64,000 bases of DNA from Bog-473 sp963737745 (GTDB lineage: Bacteria; Actinomycetota; Acidimicrobiia; Acidimicrobiales; RAAP-2). The stretch is taken from NCBI GenBank assembly GCA_963737745.1, contig CAVTTR010000012.1:496001-560000 (forward strand), in the 5' to 3' direction. The translations under genes and the position numbers were made by a program. Below the pieces are notes generated by a model. It ran no database searches, was not told where the DNA came from, and was given only the letters and a program-made list of their open reading frames with translations. Shown here piece by piece: positions 44,917 through 54,464 of this stretch (position 1 is its first letter; the number at the start of each line of letters is the position of its first letter).

Positions 44917-45116
44917 GGCGCTTCCATCGGTAGGTGAGGCGTCCTGAGACAGCAGAGCCCCTCAGCGAGGCGTCCGTGTCCGTGCAACGAAGGACATTTC
45001 CCCGCTGGCAAATGGTGGGCGGTCCGTGCCTCCCCGGGGTCAGGAATTGTTCGAGCATGCGCGACGCGTGCGTCCCGCCTTCGTGGCCCCTACCCCCCCG
45101 TCAATCACCTCGGCCT

Positions 45117-46313
45117 CTACGCGTCCCGGGTCATCATTCGCCACGCCCCGAGTGCAGTCCAGAACACGATCCAACCGACGATCACCAGCGATGCCACCAA
45201 GGTCGACTCGGGTATCAAGCCATTCCCGCCGGGTCCACCCCCTCCCCCACCGAATGGTCCGCCTCCGCCAAACGCAGTTGCTAAGCCACCAGGTTCGATG
45301 TGGATCATGGCGACACCAACAATCCCCCGCTCGACGTTGAGCAGGTGCGCAATGACATGCCGAGTGAAGATCGGGGTGAGAATCAATTCCAGCACGATGA
45401 GGAGAATCACCGGGACTGTCCGTTGTCCCATGAGTGAGGAAAGTCCGAGGCCAACCATAAATCCAATGGTCGCCTCCAAGGCGATCCACAAGCCGACATC
45501 GATCATCAATGCGTCTGAAGGGGAAGTGAAGGTGGCGCGGTAGTCCGAATAACTCTGATTTGCCATGCTGACAGCGAAGGCGCGGATCTGCTCGTGGCTA
45601 TAGGTGGGCACGGTGACCGTGCCCTTCGGCGTCTGAATTGTGGCCCCTGGCGGTGGGCCGCTCTCCTGGCCATTATTCCCGCAGGGCACGTTCGGTGGGA
45701 TGCTCTGTCCGTTGTAGTTGAAGTTGCAGATCACCTCGTCGGCGTGAGCAGCGGCCCAGCTATCTAACGCCGGGCGAGAGAGCCCTTGGGGCAGGTTCAC
45801 ACCGTCGTAGTTGAGCTGGGTCGGAGCAGCGAACGCACAGACGGCACACACGATCATGTAGCCGATGGCCACCATGGAGATCACGATCGCCAGGCCGGCC
45901 GGAATGCGAGCCAGATAGAGAGCTAAACGGGATCGACCGGTGATCACCAGGTGACGGAACATACCGTCACCGAGATCGACCGATCCGGCGGTGCACCCGA
46001 CCACCGCTGCCACGATGAACCCGAAGACGTACATGACGCCAGTGGCGAGTGTGGTGAAGATGCTGTAGCCCCCCGCCGGCCCGTAGGACTTCGGAGCCAC
46101 GGCGTGGGAGATGAGACGAACAGCGAGAAATACAACTGGGATGCCGATATTGACGGCGATGAGGGCGATCATCAGTCCTCGGCGCTTTCGCAACTCCATG
46201 AAGCGCGTCGTGACCATGCCCCAGGTCGGGATCCACGAACCGCGGCGATCCGCCTGCCTATCACCCAGAACTGGCGTGGGCGCAGACGCCGCCATGTCGG
46301 CGAGCGTGGTCAT
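45117..46313 (-). CDS. ABC-2 type permease
   Basis: This 398-residue membrane protein of an ABC-2 exporter has hydrophobic segments at about 50-72, 105-130, 140-165 and four in the C-terminal half. A long extracytoplasmic loop (residues of about 165-245) contains the unusual Gly/Pro/Asn-rich NGQSIPPNVPCGNNGQESG. Near the C-terminus another Gly-rich loop (GGGGPFGGGGGGPGGNG) precedes the last helix. The start is the ATG at 46313, overlapping the ATPase stop by ATGA. It is the last gene of a four-gene operon with PadR. Substrate unknown. Confidence 0.85.
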   Translation of the reverse strand: MTTLADMAASAPTPVLGDRQADRRGSWIPTWGMVTTRFMELRKRRGLMIALIAVNIGIPVVFLAVRLISHAVAPKSYGPAGGYSIFTTLATGVMYVFGFIVAAVVGCTAGSVDLGDGMFRHLVITGRSRLALYLARIPAGLAIVISMVAIGYMIVCAVCAFAAPTQLNYDGVNLPQGLSRPALDSWAAAHADEVICNFNYNGQSIPPNVPCGNNGQESGPPPGATIQTPKGTVTVPTYSHEQIRAFAVSMANQSYSDYRATFTSPSDALMIDVGLWIALEATIGFMVGLGLSSLMGQRTVPVILLIVLELILTPIFTRHVIAHLLNVERGIVGVAMIHIEPGGLATAFGGGGPFGGGGGGPGGNGLIPESTLVASLVIVGWIVFWTALGAWRMMTRDA

Positions 46314-47273
46314 TGATCGTCTCCAAGTCGGCTCGTCACAGACAGAAACCATTGCTCGAGCGAGGCCTGAATGTGTTGGAGTCGGTACACCGAGATGCCG
46401 CCTTCGACCAGTAGTCGATTAATCTCCGCAATGGCGTCACGCGTCGTCTCCTCGGCCAGGGAGATCGCCAACCCATCCGCAAGGACCTGTATCTGCGTGC
46501 CAAAGCTGGTGCCCTCGAGGAGTGAGCGTGCCCGGTCGGGATCGGCACATTCAACCTGCACTTCGAATGACGAACCAGCAAGCAATTGGGAAATCGGTCC
46601 CTGGCGAATCACGGTGCCGTGATCAACAATCGCCACTGCATCGCAGGTGCGCTCGACCTCATCGAGGAGATGGGATGAAAGCACCACGGTGCGACCTTCG
46701 AAGACAAGAGACTTGATCATGTCGCGCATGTCGAGCATGCCCCCAGGATCCAGCCCGTTCATTGGCTCGTCGAGGATCAACAGCTGTGGGTCACCCAGTA
46801 GGCAGGCGGCCACGCCCAATCGCTGGCGCATCCCCATGGAGTACTTCGACACCTTGTCGTCTGCTCTATGCAGGATGCCGACTCGCTCGAGAGCGTCGCC
46901 AATTCGCCCCTTGGCTTCTGGTTCACGTGCCGCGGCAAGTATCTGCAGGTTCTGGCGACCGGTCAGATGGCTATGAAAGCGGGGCTCGTCGACGATGGCC
47001 CCGATCCGGGCCAGGGCAAGGTCGCGGCGTTGCGGAACGCTGTGGCCCAGAAGGGACATGGTGCCGGCATCGGCATGGGTTAGACCGAGCAACATTCTGA
47101 TCAATGTCGTCTTGCCGGCGCCGTTCGGTCCGAGATAGCCGAAAGCACAGCCAGCGCGGAACGAGCAGCTCGACGTCGTTCACGGCGACGTTGTCGCCGA
47201 ACCGCTTGGTGAGCCCGTGTGTCTCGACGGCCCACTCGTCACTCGGTTTGGCTGACGGGAGTAGGTCGGTCAT
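46310..47273 (-). CDS. ABC transporter ATPase with one frameshift
   Basis: This is the partner of the ABC-2 permease. It starts MTDLLPSAKPSDEWAVETHG, then LTKRFGDNVAVNDVELLVPR. A base shift between 47142 and 47160 interrupts the frame before AFGYLGPNGAGKTTLIRML (Walker A). The rest is normal: GIGAIVDEPRFHSHLTGR-like Q-loop region, the signature KYSMGMRQRLGVAACLLG, Walker B QLLILDEPMNGLDP and the H-loop LSSHLLDEV. It resembles bacitracin/lantibiotic-type exporters. The stop overlaps the permease start (ATGA). The start overlaps the upstream gene stop in the same way. Confidence 0.85.
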
Positions 47274-47842
47274 GTCCCAGGAGGTCCGGGACGAGCTCGG
47301 TATCGGCGAATCTCCCATGGCCCGATGCGGCCGCCGGTCCCGCGAAACCCGAAATAGAGGGCGAGGCCGATACCAACTATCCCGACAATAAGCAAGAGGA
47401 AGGCGAAGAGGGCCACGCCTGGAAAATGCTGAATGTGCTGGAGTACCAGGGGTGAACCCGGGAAGACGCGCACTGGCCTCGGCCCGACTTGGCCCCGGCG
47501 AAATGCGATGACGGCAGCAGAACTCTGGCGACTACCCAACAAGGCGGCAGCACCTAGGGCGAGAAGGGCCAAGCACCCGACCAGGCCAGAGGCCAGGACG
47601 GGCCAGCGTCGTGCCGGAGCCGGGGGCATCGGCAACGCAGTGACTCCTCGAGCGACAGCCCAGGATGCGGCGAATCGCCGAGGGTCGAACGCACTGTTGC
47701 CCAGGACGTCTTCGGCGGAACCTCCTTCGGCCTCGGCTTCCTCGATGTCGGCCGTCAGGTCAGCCGCCATCTCGTTGGCAATGGGTTCGGACACGCCGAG
47801 ACGCCGCCACTCCCGACGGCACTCATCAACGAATTCGCTCAC
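47270..47842 (-). CDS. HAAS/DUF1700-like membrane protein
   Basis: This 190-residue protein has an N-terminal helical domain (EFVDECRREWRRLGVSEP, then MAADLTADIEEAEAEGGS, GNSAFDPRRFAASWA). That is the HAAS-type signal region found next to PadR genes. Two membrane segments lie at about 80-105 (GLVGCLALLALGAAALLG) and 145-170 (LFAFLLLIVGIVGIGLALYF). The start is GTG, overlapping the padR stop by GTGA, and the end overlaps the ATPase start. It probably links PadR to the transporter, as in other actinobacterial clusters. Confidence 0.8.
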   Translation of the reverse strand: MSEFVDECRREWRRLGVSEPIANEMAADLTADIEEAEAEGGSAEDVLGNSAFDPRRFAASWAVARGVTALPMPPAPARRWPVLASGLVGCLALLALGAAALLGSRQSSAAVIAFRRGQVGPRPVRVFPGSPLVLQHIQHFPGVALFAFLLLIVGIVGIGLALYFGFRGTGGRIGPWEIRRYRARPGPPGT

Positions 47843-48192
47843 GTCGCTACCTCCGCTGTGACCAAGTCCAGGACGCCGTCGACGGCGTCACGTGCCATCT
47901 GCCATTCGCGTCTCCCTGCCTCAAGTGCGAGTTCACCAGTTGGCGAGAGGCTGTAGTACTTCCGAGGTGGACCCCCGTTGCTGGCGGCTCGACGGGTTTC
48001 CACCAATGCGTCGCGCTCCAGCCGGCCCAAAAGGGGGTAGATCGACCCTTCGCCGACGGTCGAGAGACCGCGGGCCCGGAGGCGCTTGGTCATTTCGTAC
48101 CCGTACGCTGGCCCTTCGCTGATGACGGCAAGGAGGCAGATATCGAGCACACCTCGGAGAAGCTGACTCCGTCGAGTGTCTGCATCTGCCAT
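47839..48192 (-). CDS. PadR-family transcriptional regulator
   Basis: This 117-residue winged-helix regulator contains RRSQLLRGVLDICLLAVIS, then GPAYGYEMTKRLRARGL, GEGSIYPLLGRLERDALV and GGPPRKYYSLSPTGE. The last is the wing with the basic loop and YYxLTxxG signature of PadR. The ATG at 48192 lies inside the perfect dyad. An in-frame upstream ATG would place the dyad in the coding sequence. It heads an operon with HAAS and ABC genes and probably represses it. Confidence 0.88.
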   Translation of the reverse strand: MADADTRRSQLLRGVLDICLLAVISEGPAYGYEMTKRLRARGLSTVGEGSIYPLLGRLERDALVETRRAASNGGPPRKYYSLSPTGELALEAGRREWQMARDAVDGVLDLVTAEVAT

Positions 48193-48225
48193 GCATCGCA
48201 AGATAGCACTACCTTGCGATGCATG
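48190..48225. promoter_or_regulatory. perfect 13-bp palindrome over the padR start, candidate operator
   Basis: CATGCATCGCAAG at 48190-48202 is matched exactly by its reverse complement at 48213-48225, with a 10-nt spacer. The padR start codon is within the inner arm. Perfect long dyads with ATGC-rich arms are typical PadR boxes. Autoregulation is inferred. Confidence 0.75.
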
Positions 48226-48330
48226 GCAAGAGGACAACATGGAGCCTTTAGACGGGGTGTCCTACCTCCAGGCGAGCGCGACGGCACGCCAGAAATGTCC
48301 TGGGAACTGCTCAGTTTGGCGATACTGGAT

Positions 48331-48827
48331 TCACATCGGAGGATGATGCGTCCCAGTTCTGTCCGCCCCCTGCGCACCCGAGCGACGTGCACCAGTGCGT
48401 TGTACGTCACTACGGCGATAGCCAGGTGCATACACATGAGCACCGCCACTGCCCTCGCCGGTTGACCCTGCTTCAGGATGTAAAAGTCGGGGAGTAACAG
48501 GACAAGCGTGACGACAATGGCCAATCGAAAGAAGAGCCACCGGGGGGCGGATGAGATACGCGTCACGATGGGCCATGCCACGCAGGCAATGATGACCCCA
48601 ATGATGGTCAGCTTGGAGTAATCACTGAATCGGAAGTGCCCGTAGCCCTTGGTGGAAGGAAACGCCGCTTCACCGATTGCCACCAGGGCGGCGTCGACCG
48701 CCAACGACAGAACGAGGGAGATTATGGTGGCGAGCACGACGCGCGCGGTCGATGGCTGACGGTGCTTTGGAGCGAAGTCGACCCTCAAAAGCCCAAAGGA
48801 GCGGTCGATGATCGTGTCGGGCGCCAA
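48331..48827 (-). CDS. DUF6069-like four-helix membrane protein
   Basis: This predicted membrane protein of about 150 residues has four helices: STARVVLATIISLVLSLAVD, YSKLTIIGVIIACVAWPIV, WLFFRLAIVVTLVLLLPDF and AVAVLMCMHLAIAVVTYNAL. This arrangement fits the DUF6069 family. The start is uncertain: TTG 48827 is the best candidate and no ATG lies close. The frame stays open past the family end to 48090. A one-base change in the G run near 48368 would give a stop at 48331, which I favour. Role unknown. Confidence 0.55.
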
Positions 48828-49055
48828 TGTTCTCTGCTTTCTCTCTACGATCGATCCGACAACGCATCGTCGGTCCACGCTGGGCTCGAAGAGTTCCGAC
48901 TTTTCAGCCGCCGCGTTACAGCGTGGTCCACTACCTTCAGAGTACGGCGGAACCATTACGCCAACATGAAGGCGGTGTACTGGCCCCGTGGACATATCGC
49001 ACGGTGGGAATGATCGACGGCACGCCGACGGCTCCGACGATCTCCTCCCAGCCAC

Positions 49056-50375
49056 TCAACCGACGATGGGCACTCCAGTCGGAGTGCGATCGGAGAACGA
49101 TGGCCTGGGTGCGTCGCTCGGATCGCCCGCGCCTCTGGCTCCCGGCGAGCGGTGCCATCGGACCTCCATATGCGCCCCACCCAGGTCTGCTTGACCGACC
49201 CGCCATTCGCCGCCCGTCGCCCTGACAACGGAATCGGCGATGGCAAGGCCCAAACCGGCTCCATTACCTTCGTCGGTGGCCCGATGAAACCGGTCAAAGA
49301 GTTTGGGACGCTCATCTGGGGCAATGCCCGGGCCGCTGTCATCGACCGCCAGGGCAACTCGATTGCCCTCGACGGTCACTTCAATGCGCACCGTGCCGCC
49401 TGGTCCCGCGTAGCGACAGGCGTTGTCCACCAACACGGCGGTCAGGCGGTCGATCCACTCGGGAGGGGCGTTAATCCATGGAGGGATTTGGACCTCCTCC
49501 CCGACCAACAGCGCGATCCCGCTGCGCTGGGCCACCGCAGAAAATCGATCGGCACACGCCGCCGCAACCGCGGCCACGTCCACCGGCTCATTTCCGGGGG
49601 GCGGGGGCTCTGAATCGAACCGGGCGAGCCAAAGTAGATCCTCGACGATGTGGCGTAAGCGCAGACTCTCTCGCCCCACCCTCTCGAGCGTGGCTCGATA
49701 GTCCTCGCCACTCCTTGTGCCATGGAGAGAGAGCGACACTTCCGCCTCAATGACACTGAGCGGCGTGCGGAGCTCATGGGAGGCATCCGCCGTAAATTCC
49801 AGTTGGCGACGACGAGCGAGTTCCACGGGACTCGCAGCTTTGACACCGACGAGAAGAGTTCCCAAGAACACAGCAACGAGGAGGACCGGTCCTGCGATGG
49901 CCTCGAGTAATGACAAGTCAGACTCGATGCGATCGACATTGGCCAGGCTCTGGCCCGCGACCAACCAGTAATCGCCGACCTGCGTGGCCTGCAGCCCGAA
50001 GGCTTCACCTCTGCCGTGCGTCTCCACCGACTGATGTAATGGGGACCAAGCCGTTCGGGGAAGCACCGGTGCGCCCGGCGTCAGGGCGACCAAAGTTCCA
50101 CTGTTCGTAACACGCCACAGAAAGACGGGCGCATCGTCCACGTCATGGGCATTGTCATAGTCGGCGATGGAGCCGGCATCAGCGGGATTGCGAGCGGCCT
50201 GGGCCAACCGCTCCTGCAGTCGATTATCGATTTGTCCGACCAGACGGTGTCGATCGACGACGTCGAAGGCAACCACCACACACACATACATGGCCCCGAT
50301 GATCACCGTGGCCACGAGCGCCACACGGACGGCGTGAGCGAGGTATGGACGGTTGCGTGGACGATGACCCCTCAT
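49056..50375 (-). CDS. sensor histidine kinase
   Basis: This membrane kinase of about 439 residues has two spans near residues 15-35 and 165-185 flanking an extracytoplasmic sensor domain of about 130 residues. The HisKA region contains FTADASHELRTPLSVIEAEV with the phospho-accepting His. The ATP-binding domain has LVDNACRYAGPGGTVR (N box), VDDSGPGIAPDERPKLFDRF (G1/F box) and GAGLGLAI (G2 box). Its start overlaps the response regulator stop by ATGA. The pair is a typical OmpR/EnvZ-like system. The sensed signal is unknown. Confidence 0.92.
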   Translation of the reverse strand: MRGHRPRNRPYLAHAVRVALVATVIIGAMYVCVVVAFDVVDRHRLVGQIDNRLQERLAQAARNPADAGSIADYDNAHDVDDAPVFLWRVTNSGTLVALTPGAPVLPRTAWSPLHQSVETHGRGEAFGLQATQVGDYWLVAGQSLANVDRIESDLSLLEAIAGPVLLVAVFLGTLLVGVKAASPVELARRRQLEFTADASHELRTPLSVIEAEVSLSLHGTRSGEDYRATLERVGRESLRLRHIVEDLLWLARFDSEPPPPGNEPVDVAAVAAACADRFSAVAQRSGIALLVGEEVQIPPWINAPPEWIDRLTAVLVDNACRYAGPGGTVRIEVTVEGNRVALAVDDSGPGIAPDERPKLFDRFHRATDEGNGAGLGLAIADSVVRATGGEWRVGQADLGGAHMEVRWHRSPGARGAGDPSDAPRPSFSDRTPTGVPIVG

Positions 50376-51040
50376 GACGGCACGATCCGATAGCCAAGGG
50401 CCCTGACTGCTTCGATCTTTGCTCCGCTGGTGGCGATTTTGGCCCGTAGCCGGGCCAGGTGGACATCGAGTGTGTTGGACCCGAGAGCGTCGGCCTCTTC
50501 GTTCCAAACGGCCAACGCTATCGATCGCCTCGACACAATGGCCGGCGACCGCTGCATCAATACCTCCAAGAGGGCGAGCTCCGTCGCCGTCAGCCGAGGT
50601 TGGAGCGAACCGATGCTCACCTCGCGAGTGACCGAATCAAGGGCCAAGTTGGCCACGTTGACGACACGCGACTGCAAGGCCTCACCTCGGCGCTGCAATG
50701 CCCGTATGCGAGCAAGGAGCTCGGAGAAGTCGAACGGCTTGACCAGGTAATCGTCCGCCCCTTCGTCCAGACCGGCCACCCGGTCGCGCGCCGTGTCGCG
50801 TGCGGTCAGCATGAGCACGGGCAGGGCGGACCCTCGACGACGCAAGCGCTGGATGACCTCGAGGCCGCTGACCTTGGGCATACGCCAGTCGAGGACGGCA
50901 ACTTCGTACTCGTACGTGTCGAGGTAGCGCAATGCCAGTTCTCCATCGCCGACGGCATCCACCGCGTACCCGCTCTCTCGCAGGCCACGCTCGAGCACCG
51001 ACCGCAGCCCTTCGTCGTCTTCAGCGACAAGCACCCTCAT
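50372..51040 (-). CDS. OmpR-family response regulator
   Basis: This 222-residue two-domain regulator has a receiver domain with acidic pocket VAEDDEGL, phospho-acceptor Asp in VAVLDWRMPKVSG, and the conserved LTARD / VKPFDF residues. The C-terminal winged helix (TATELALLEVLMQRSPAIVS, then LDVHLARLRAKI and RALGYRIVP) binds DNA. It is the first gene of a two-gene operon with the kinase and overlaps it by four bases. Target genes unknown. Confidence 0.93.
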   Translation of the reverse strand: MRVLVAEDDEGLRSVLERGLRESGYAVDAVGDGELALRYLDTYEYEVAVLDWRMPKVSGLEVIQRLRRRGSALPVLMLTARDTARDRVAGLDEGADDYLVKPFDFSELLARIRALQRRGEALQSRVVNVANLALDSVTREVSIGSLQPRLTATELALLEVLMQRSPAIVSRRSIALAVWNEEADALGSNTLDVHLARLRAKIATSGAKIEAVRALGYRIVPS

Positions 51041-51260
51041 AATGACGGTTTACACGCGGACCATGACGTGAAGATGACACTGGTTTGCCACTGTCCAAAA
51101 GAAGATTGCCTACCCGTCATGTTGGCGTAAGCCCCCTTCCGTAGGTTGAGAGGGTGTTCGAGACCCGGTGGATACTTCATAAGCTATCCACAGGAAGCTC
51201 TCAGCCGGTGGGTACGCGTCCCTGGTTCTATGGGACCATGCTGATCCGAGGAATCGAGCC

Positions 51261-51626
51261 GTGAGCTCCACCCCGCCGCGCAACTCTCCTGAAACCAGGC
51301 GGCGCGCCGACGCCCGCCTGCGGCGGCTGACCCGTGCCGCCGCCGTGATGGCCACCGGGGCCGCCATCGCAATCGGAGTGGTCGTGTCCAAGGAACATCC
51401 CGGCGCCAGCGCGTCTTCCACAACCACGCCGACACTGGTCCCTGCGACGACGTCCACCACCACAACCACTACTTCGCCGGCCACCTCGTCGACCTCGACG
51501 AGCGCTAGCTCGGGGTCGACATCACCTACCACCACAACAACCTCGCCTCCAACCACCACGACCACCTCGCCTCCAACCACCACGACAACTCGTCCTGTCG
51601 CCACCTCGGGCGGCACCTCGCGATGA
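51261..51626 (+). CDS. Thr/Ser/Pro-rich membrane-anchored protein
   Basis: This 121-residue protein has a basic N-terminus (RRADARLRRLTR), one span (AAAVMATGAAIAIGVVV) and then an almost purely Thr/Ser/Pro extracytoplasmic tail (TTTTTTSPATSSTSTSASSG and similar). It is the first gene of a five-gene overlapped operon with ApbE, where FMN-binding proteins usually sit. No FMN_bind domain or the ApbE target motif (a Ser/Thr in D-x-x-S/T-G-A-T) can be seen. It could be a truncated or extreme variant of a flavinylated anchor, or a glycosylated linker. Starts at GTG. Confidence 0.65.
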   Translation: MSSTPPRNSPETRRRADARLRRLTRAAAVMATGAAIAIGVVVSKEHPGASASSTTTPTLVPATTSTTTTTTSPATSSTSTSASSGSTSPTTTTTSPPTTTTTSPPTTTTTRPVATSGGTSR

Positions 51627-52570
51627 ATACGACCGCCTTCGCGCCGGAACAAGAGTTCACCACGCGATCTTTCCGCGCTCTGGGTACGTCCGCCCTCGTC
51701 GTCGTGACAGATCCAGCGAATGCGGACGAAGCCGAGCGGTTATTGCGAACCGAGGTAGAAGCCATCGACCTTGCTTGCAGCCGCTTTCGTCCCGACTCAG
51801 AGCTGGCCCATCTTCACGCCAACGCCGGCCGCACCGTCGAAGTGTCGCCCTTGCTCTTCGAGGCTCTCGACGTCGCCTACTCGGTGGCCGAGATGACCCA
51901 TGGTGCCGTTGACCCGACGGTCGGCAGTGCCGTGGAGGCACTCGGCTACGACCGTGACTTCGAACGGATCGAGTCGCGTCCGCTCCCGATGGCTGATCTC
52001 AGACCGGTACCCGGGTTCAGGCATCTCCACCTTGACCCTCGACGAAGGGCCGTCCGCATTCCGAAAGGTGTTCGCCTCGACCTGGGTTCATCGGCCAAGG
52101 CCCTCTTGGCCGATAAAGCTGCCGCACGTGTCGTTGACCGACTCGGCTCTGGAGCGCTTATCAGCATCGGGGGTGATGTTGCAGTGGCCGGGGAAACACC
52201 ACCCGGGGGTTGGGCCATCGGTATCGCGGTGGACTCCTCGGTGGGAGCTGACGACGTGGACCAAGTGGTGGCAATCCATCAAGGCGGGCTCGCCAGTTCG
52301 AGCACGGAGGTACGGACCTGGCAGATGGGATCGGCGCGGGTGCATCACATTGTCGATCCAGCCACCGGGTGCAGTTCGGATCCGTATTGGCGTTTGGTCT
52401 CAGCCACCGGTGCCAGCTGTGTTGACGCCAATGCCCTGTCGACCGCGGCGGTCGTCTGGGGCATGGAGGCGGTGGAACGATTACGACCGTTTGGTCAGGC
52501 AATTCGGTTACTTCGCCACGACGGGGAGGTCGTCACCCTCGGTGGGTGGCCCGAGGACCGACGCATATGA
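51623..52570 (+). CDS. apbE: FAD:protein FMN transferase (ApbE)
   Basis: This 315-residue enzyme transfers FMN from FAD to Ser/Thr of extracytoplasmic electron carriers. Motifs in order: ALGTSALVVVTDPANADEAE, AEMTHGAVDPTVGSAVEALG, the phosphate-binding RLDLGSSAKALLADKAAARV (compare DLGGxAKG), LISIGGDVAV, and near the C-terminus the metal site CVDANALSTAAVVWG. The start overlaps the previous stop by ATGA. No signal peptide or lipobox is visible, so it probably acts inside, or its partner is handled differently. Confidence 0.9.
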   Translation: MNTTAFAPEQEFTTRSFRALGTSALVVVTDPANADEAERLLRTEVEAIDLACSRFRPDSELAHLHANAGRTVEVSPLLFEALDVAYSVAEMTHGAVDPTVGSAVEALGYDRDFERIESRPLPMADLRPVPGFRHLHLDPRRRAVRIPKGVRLDLGSSAKALLADKAAARVVDRLGSGALISIGGDVAVAGETPPGGWAIGIAVDSSVGADDVDQVVAIHQGGLASSSTEVRTWQMGSARVHHIVDPATGCSSDPYWRLVSATGASCVDANALSTAAVVWGMEAVERLRPFGQAIRLLRHDGEVVTLGGWPEDRRI

Positions 52571-53196
52571 ATTCGACCTTCTTGTGGTACACCACCCGAG
52601 CCACCGGGATCGTGTGCCTAATTCTGCTGACGATGACCATGGTCCTCGGGTTGGTGACCACCAGTCGGGCACGGGCACGAAACTGGCCCGGCTTTGCCCA
52701 GCAGGAGATGCACCGGCGCATCTCGATCATGGCCGTGGTGCTCCTGGCTATTCACGTGCTCACAAGCATCCTCGACACCTATGTGCATATTGGATGGTTC
52801 GCCATCGTCGTCCCGTTCGCCTCTCCCTACAGTCGATTTTGGGTGGGTTTGGGCACCATCGCACTCGACCTCATGGTGGCTGTCTTCGTCTCCAGCTTGC
52901 TACGGGCGCGCATCACACCAGGTATATGGCGAGGAATCCACTGGCTGGCCTATGCGTCGTGGCCCATAGCCTTGGCCCACACATTCGGCATGGGTACCGA
53001 TGCGCGGGAGCAGTGGGTCATTGCTCTCGGCGCTCTCTGCTTCGTATCGGTGGGCCTTGCGGGGATCTGGCGACTCAGAGCCGGCCGCGAAACGAAAGGC
53101 GATGCTGCCGATCGAGACCTCCCATGTCCCGCTGACTCGTCGTGTGACGACCGCCAACCCGAACGGAGGCCGAGGTGGCGCCTAACTCCGGCATAG
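52567..53196 (+). CDS. ferric-reductase-like membrane protein
   Basis: This 209-residue protein has five or six hydrophobic helices: FLWYTTRATGIVCLILLTM, HRRISIMAVVLLAIHVLTSI, IVVPFASPYSRFWVGLGTIA, IHWLAYASWPIALAHTFGMG and WVIALGALCFVSVGLAGIW. His pairs on two helices (HRRIS...H, IHW...AHTF) could bind heme b, as in the ferric-reductase-like transmembrane (FRD/YedZ) domain. It would move electrons across the membrane. ApbE and this gene overlap by ATGA, and its end overlaps the next gene by 22 nt. Confidence 0.85.
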   Translation: MNSTFLWYTTRATGIVCLILLTMTMVLGLVTTSRARARNWPGFAQQEMHRRISIMAVVLLAIHVLTSILDTYVHIGWFAIVVPFASPYSRFWVGLGTIALDLMVAVFVSSLLRARITPGIWRGIHWLAYASWPIALAHTFGMGTDAREQWVIALGALCFVSVGLAGIWRLRAGRETKGDAADRDLPCPADSSCDDRQPERRPRWRLTPA

Positions 53197-54464
53197 CCCC
53201 CACCTTGGACCGGGTGCACCAGATCCTTGGTCATCCGAGCGACCTGGAAGGGCATATCAAGGCGCATGGTCCACTGAGCGTCGCCCTCGACCGCAGCAAC
53301 TCGTGGCAAGAGAGCCTCGTCACCAGCATCGAGGCTTCGGGTCTCACCGGCCGCGGTGGCGGGGCCTTTCCGACCTCGATCAAGTTGGCGCTCGCCCGGT
53401 CTGCCGGCGCCGGCGGCACCGTCGTGGTCAACGCCATGGAGGGGGAGCCCGCCAGCGACAAAGACAAGTTGCTCTTGACCCGGGCCCCGCACCTCGTGCT
53501 CGATGGTGCGCAATACCTGGCCGCGTTGTGCGGCGCCGATCGAATCGTGGTCTGCATCCCGATCGGCCGTGACGTGGTCGCCAACGCGGTGAGTGATGCC
53601 ATGACCGAACGCGCCAGGCACCGCTACGCCAGAATCGCAGAGAAGATCGTAAGACCTCCCGACCGATTCATCGGCGGCGAAGAATCGGCAGTGGCAAATT
53701 GGCTCGAGTCCGGGCGATCGTTGCCGATCTTCCGACCGGACAAGAGCACGCCACTGCGCATCGGAAGATCTCCCGCGCTGGTGCACAACACCGAAACCCT
53801 CGCGCATATCGCCCTCATCGCACGCCACGGACCCGGACCATTCCGGAGCCGTGGGATGCCTGAGGAACCAGGGACCTGCCTCGTCACAATCAGCGGTGCC
53901 GTGACCCACCCTGGGGTCGTAGAGGTGGAGCGTGGCACCCCCTTGGCCAATATCGCAACGCTGAGCGAGCCAGTCGAACCTGTGCAAGCTCTCTTAGTCG
54001 GCGGATACGGCGGAACATGGATTGGCCCTGAGCACTTTGGGATCCCGTATGCATCTATCTCCTTGCGCACAATTGGCGCTTCTGCCGGCGTCGGGGTGAT
54101 CGTGGTGCTCGGAGAGAGAGCCTGCGGCTTGGCCGAGTCGGCCCGGATCGCTCGCTATCTGGCGGGCCAAAGCTCTGGCCAATGTGGGCCGTGTGTGCAT
54201 GGACTCCCCGCTATTGCCGACGAGCTCACTCGACTAGCCCAGGGCCAAGGAGATCTTGACGGCGTCGCTCGGCTGCACGAACGCCTTGGCGAAGTGAACG
54301 GGCGCGGTGCCTGTCGGCATCCCGACGGGGCGGTTGCTCAGGTGCGGAGTGCACTTACCGTCTTCGCCGCCGATGTGGCCGCCCACGGACGAGGAGAGCC
54401 TTGCCCCTACGCAAACCGACTCAGCGATTTCCCCTTTCCCGTGGCAAATCGGGTGGTGAGATGA
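53175..54464 (+). CDS. NuoF-like FMN/Fe-S oxidoreductase subunit
   Basis: This 429-residue protein resembles the flavin-binding subunit of NADH dehydrogenase. The FMN site is GLTGRGGGAFPTSIKLALA, then VVNAMEGEPASDKDKLLL. NADH-type residues follow (FIGGEESAVANWL), then an SLBB domain (LVTISGAVTHPGVVEVERG). The C-terminus has SSGQCGPCVHGLPA plus a later Cys (GRGACRHP). The first Cys of the usual CxxCxxC is Ser here, so the cluster is incomplete or different. It likely passes electrons to the ferredoxin encoded next. Start GTG. Confidence 0.85.
   Translation: MAPNSGIAPTLDRVHQILGHPSDLEGHIKAHGPLSVALDRSNSWQESLVTSIEASGLTGRGGGAFPTSIKLALARSAGAGGTVVVNAMEGEPASDKDKLLLTRAPHLVLDGAQYLAALCGADRIVVCIPIGRDVVANAVSDAMTERARHRYARIAEKIVRPPDRFIGGEESAVANWLESGRSLPIFRPDKSTPLRIGRSPALVHNTETLAHIALIARHGPGPFRSRGMPEEPGTCLVTISGAVTHPGVVEVERGTPLANIATLSEPVEPVQALLVGGYGGTWIGPEHFGIPYASISLRTIGASAGVGVIVVLGERACGLAESARIARYLAGQSSGQCGPCVHGLPAIADELTRLAQGQGDLDGVARLHERLGEVNGRGACRHPDGAVAQVRSALTVFAADVAAHGRGEPCPYANRLSDFPFPVANRVVR

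Noticed and set aside
48090..48330. Extension of the DUF6069-like frame into the padR gene
   Set aside because: It crosses the PadR operator and start and has no family similarity; a one-base change gives a natural stop at 48331.
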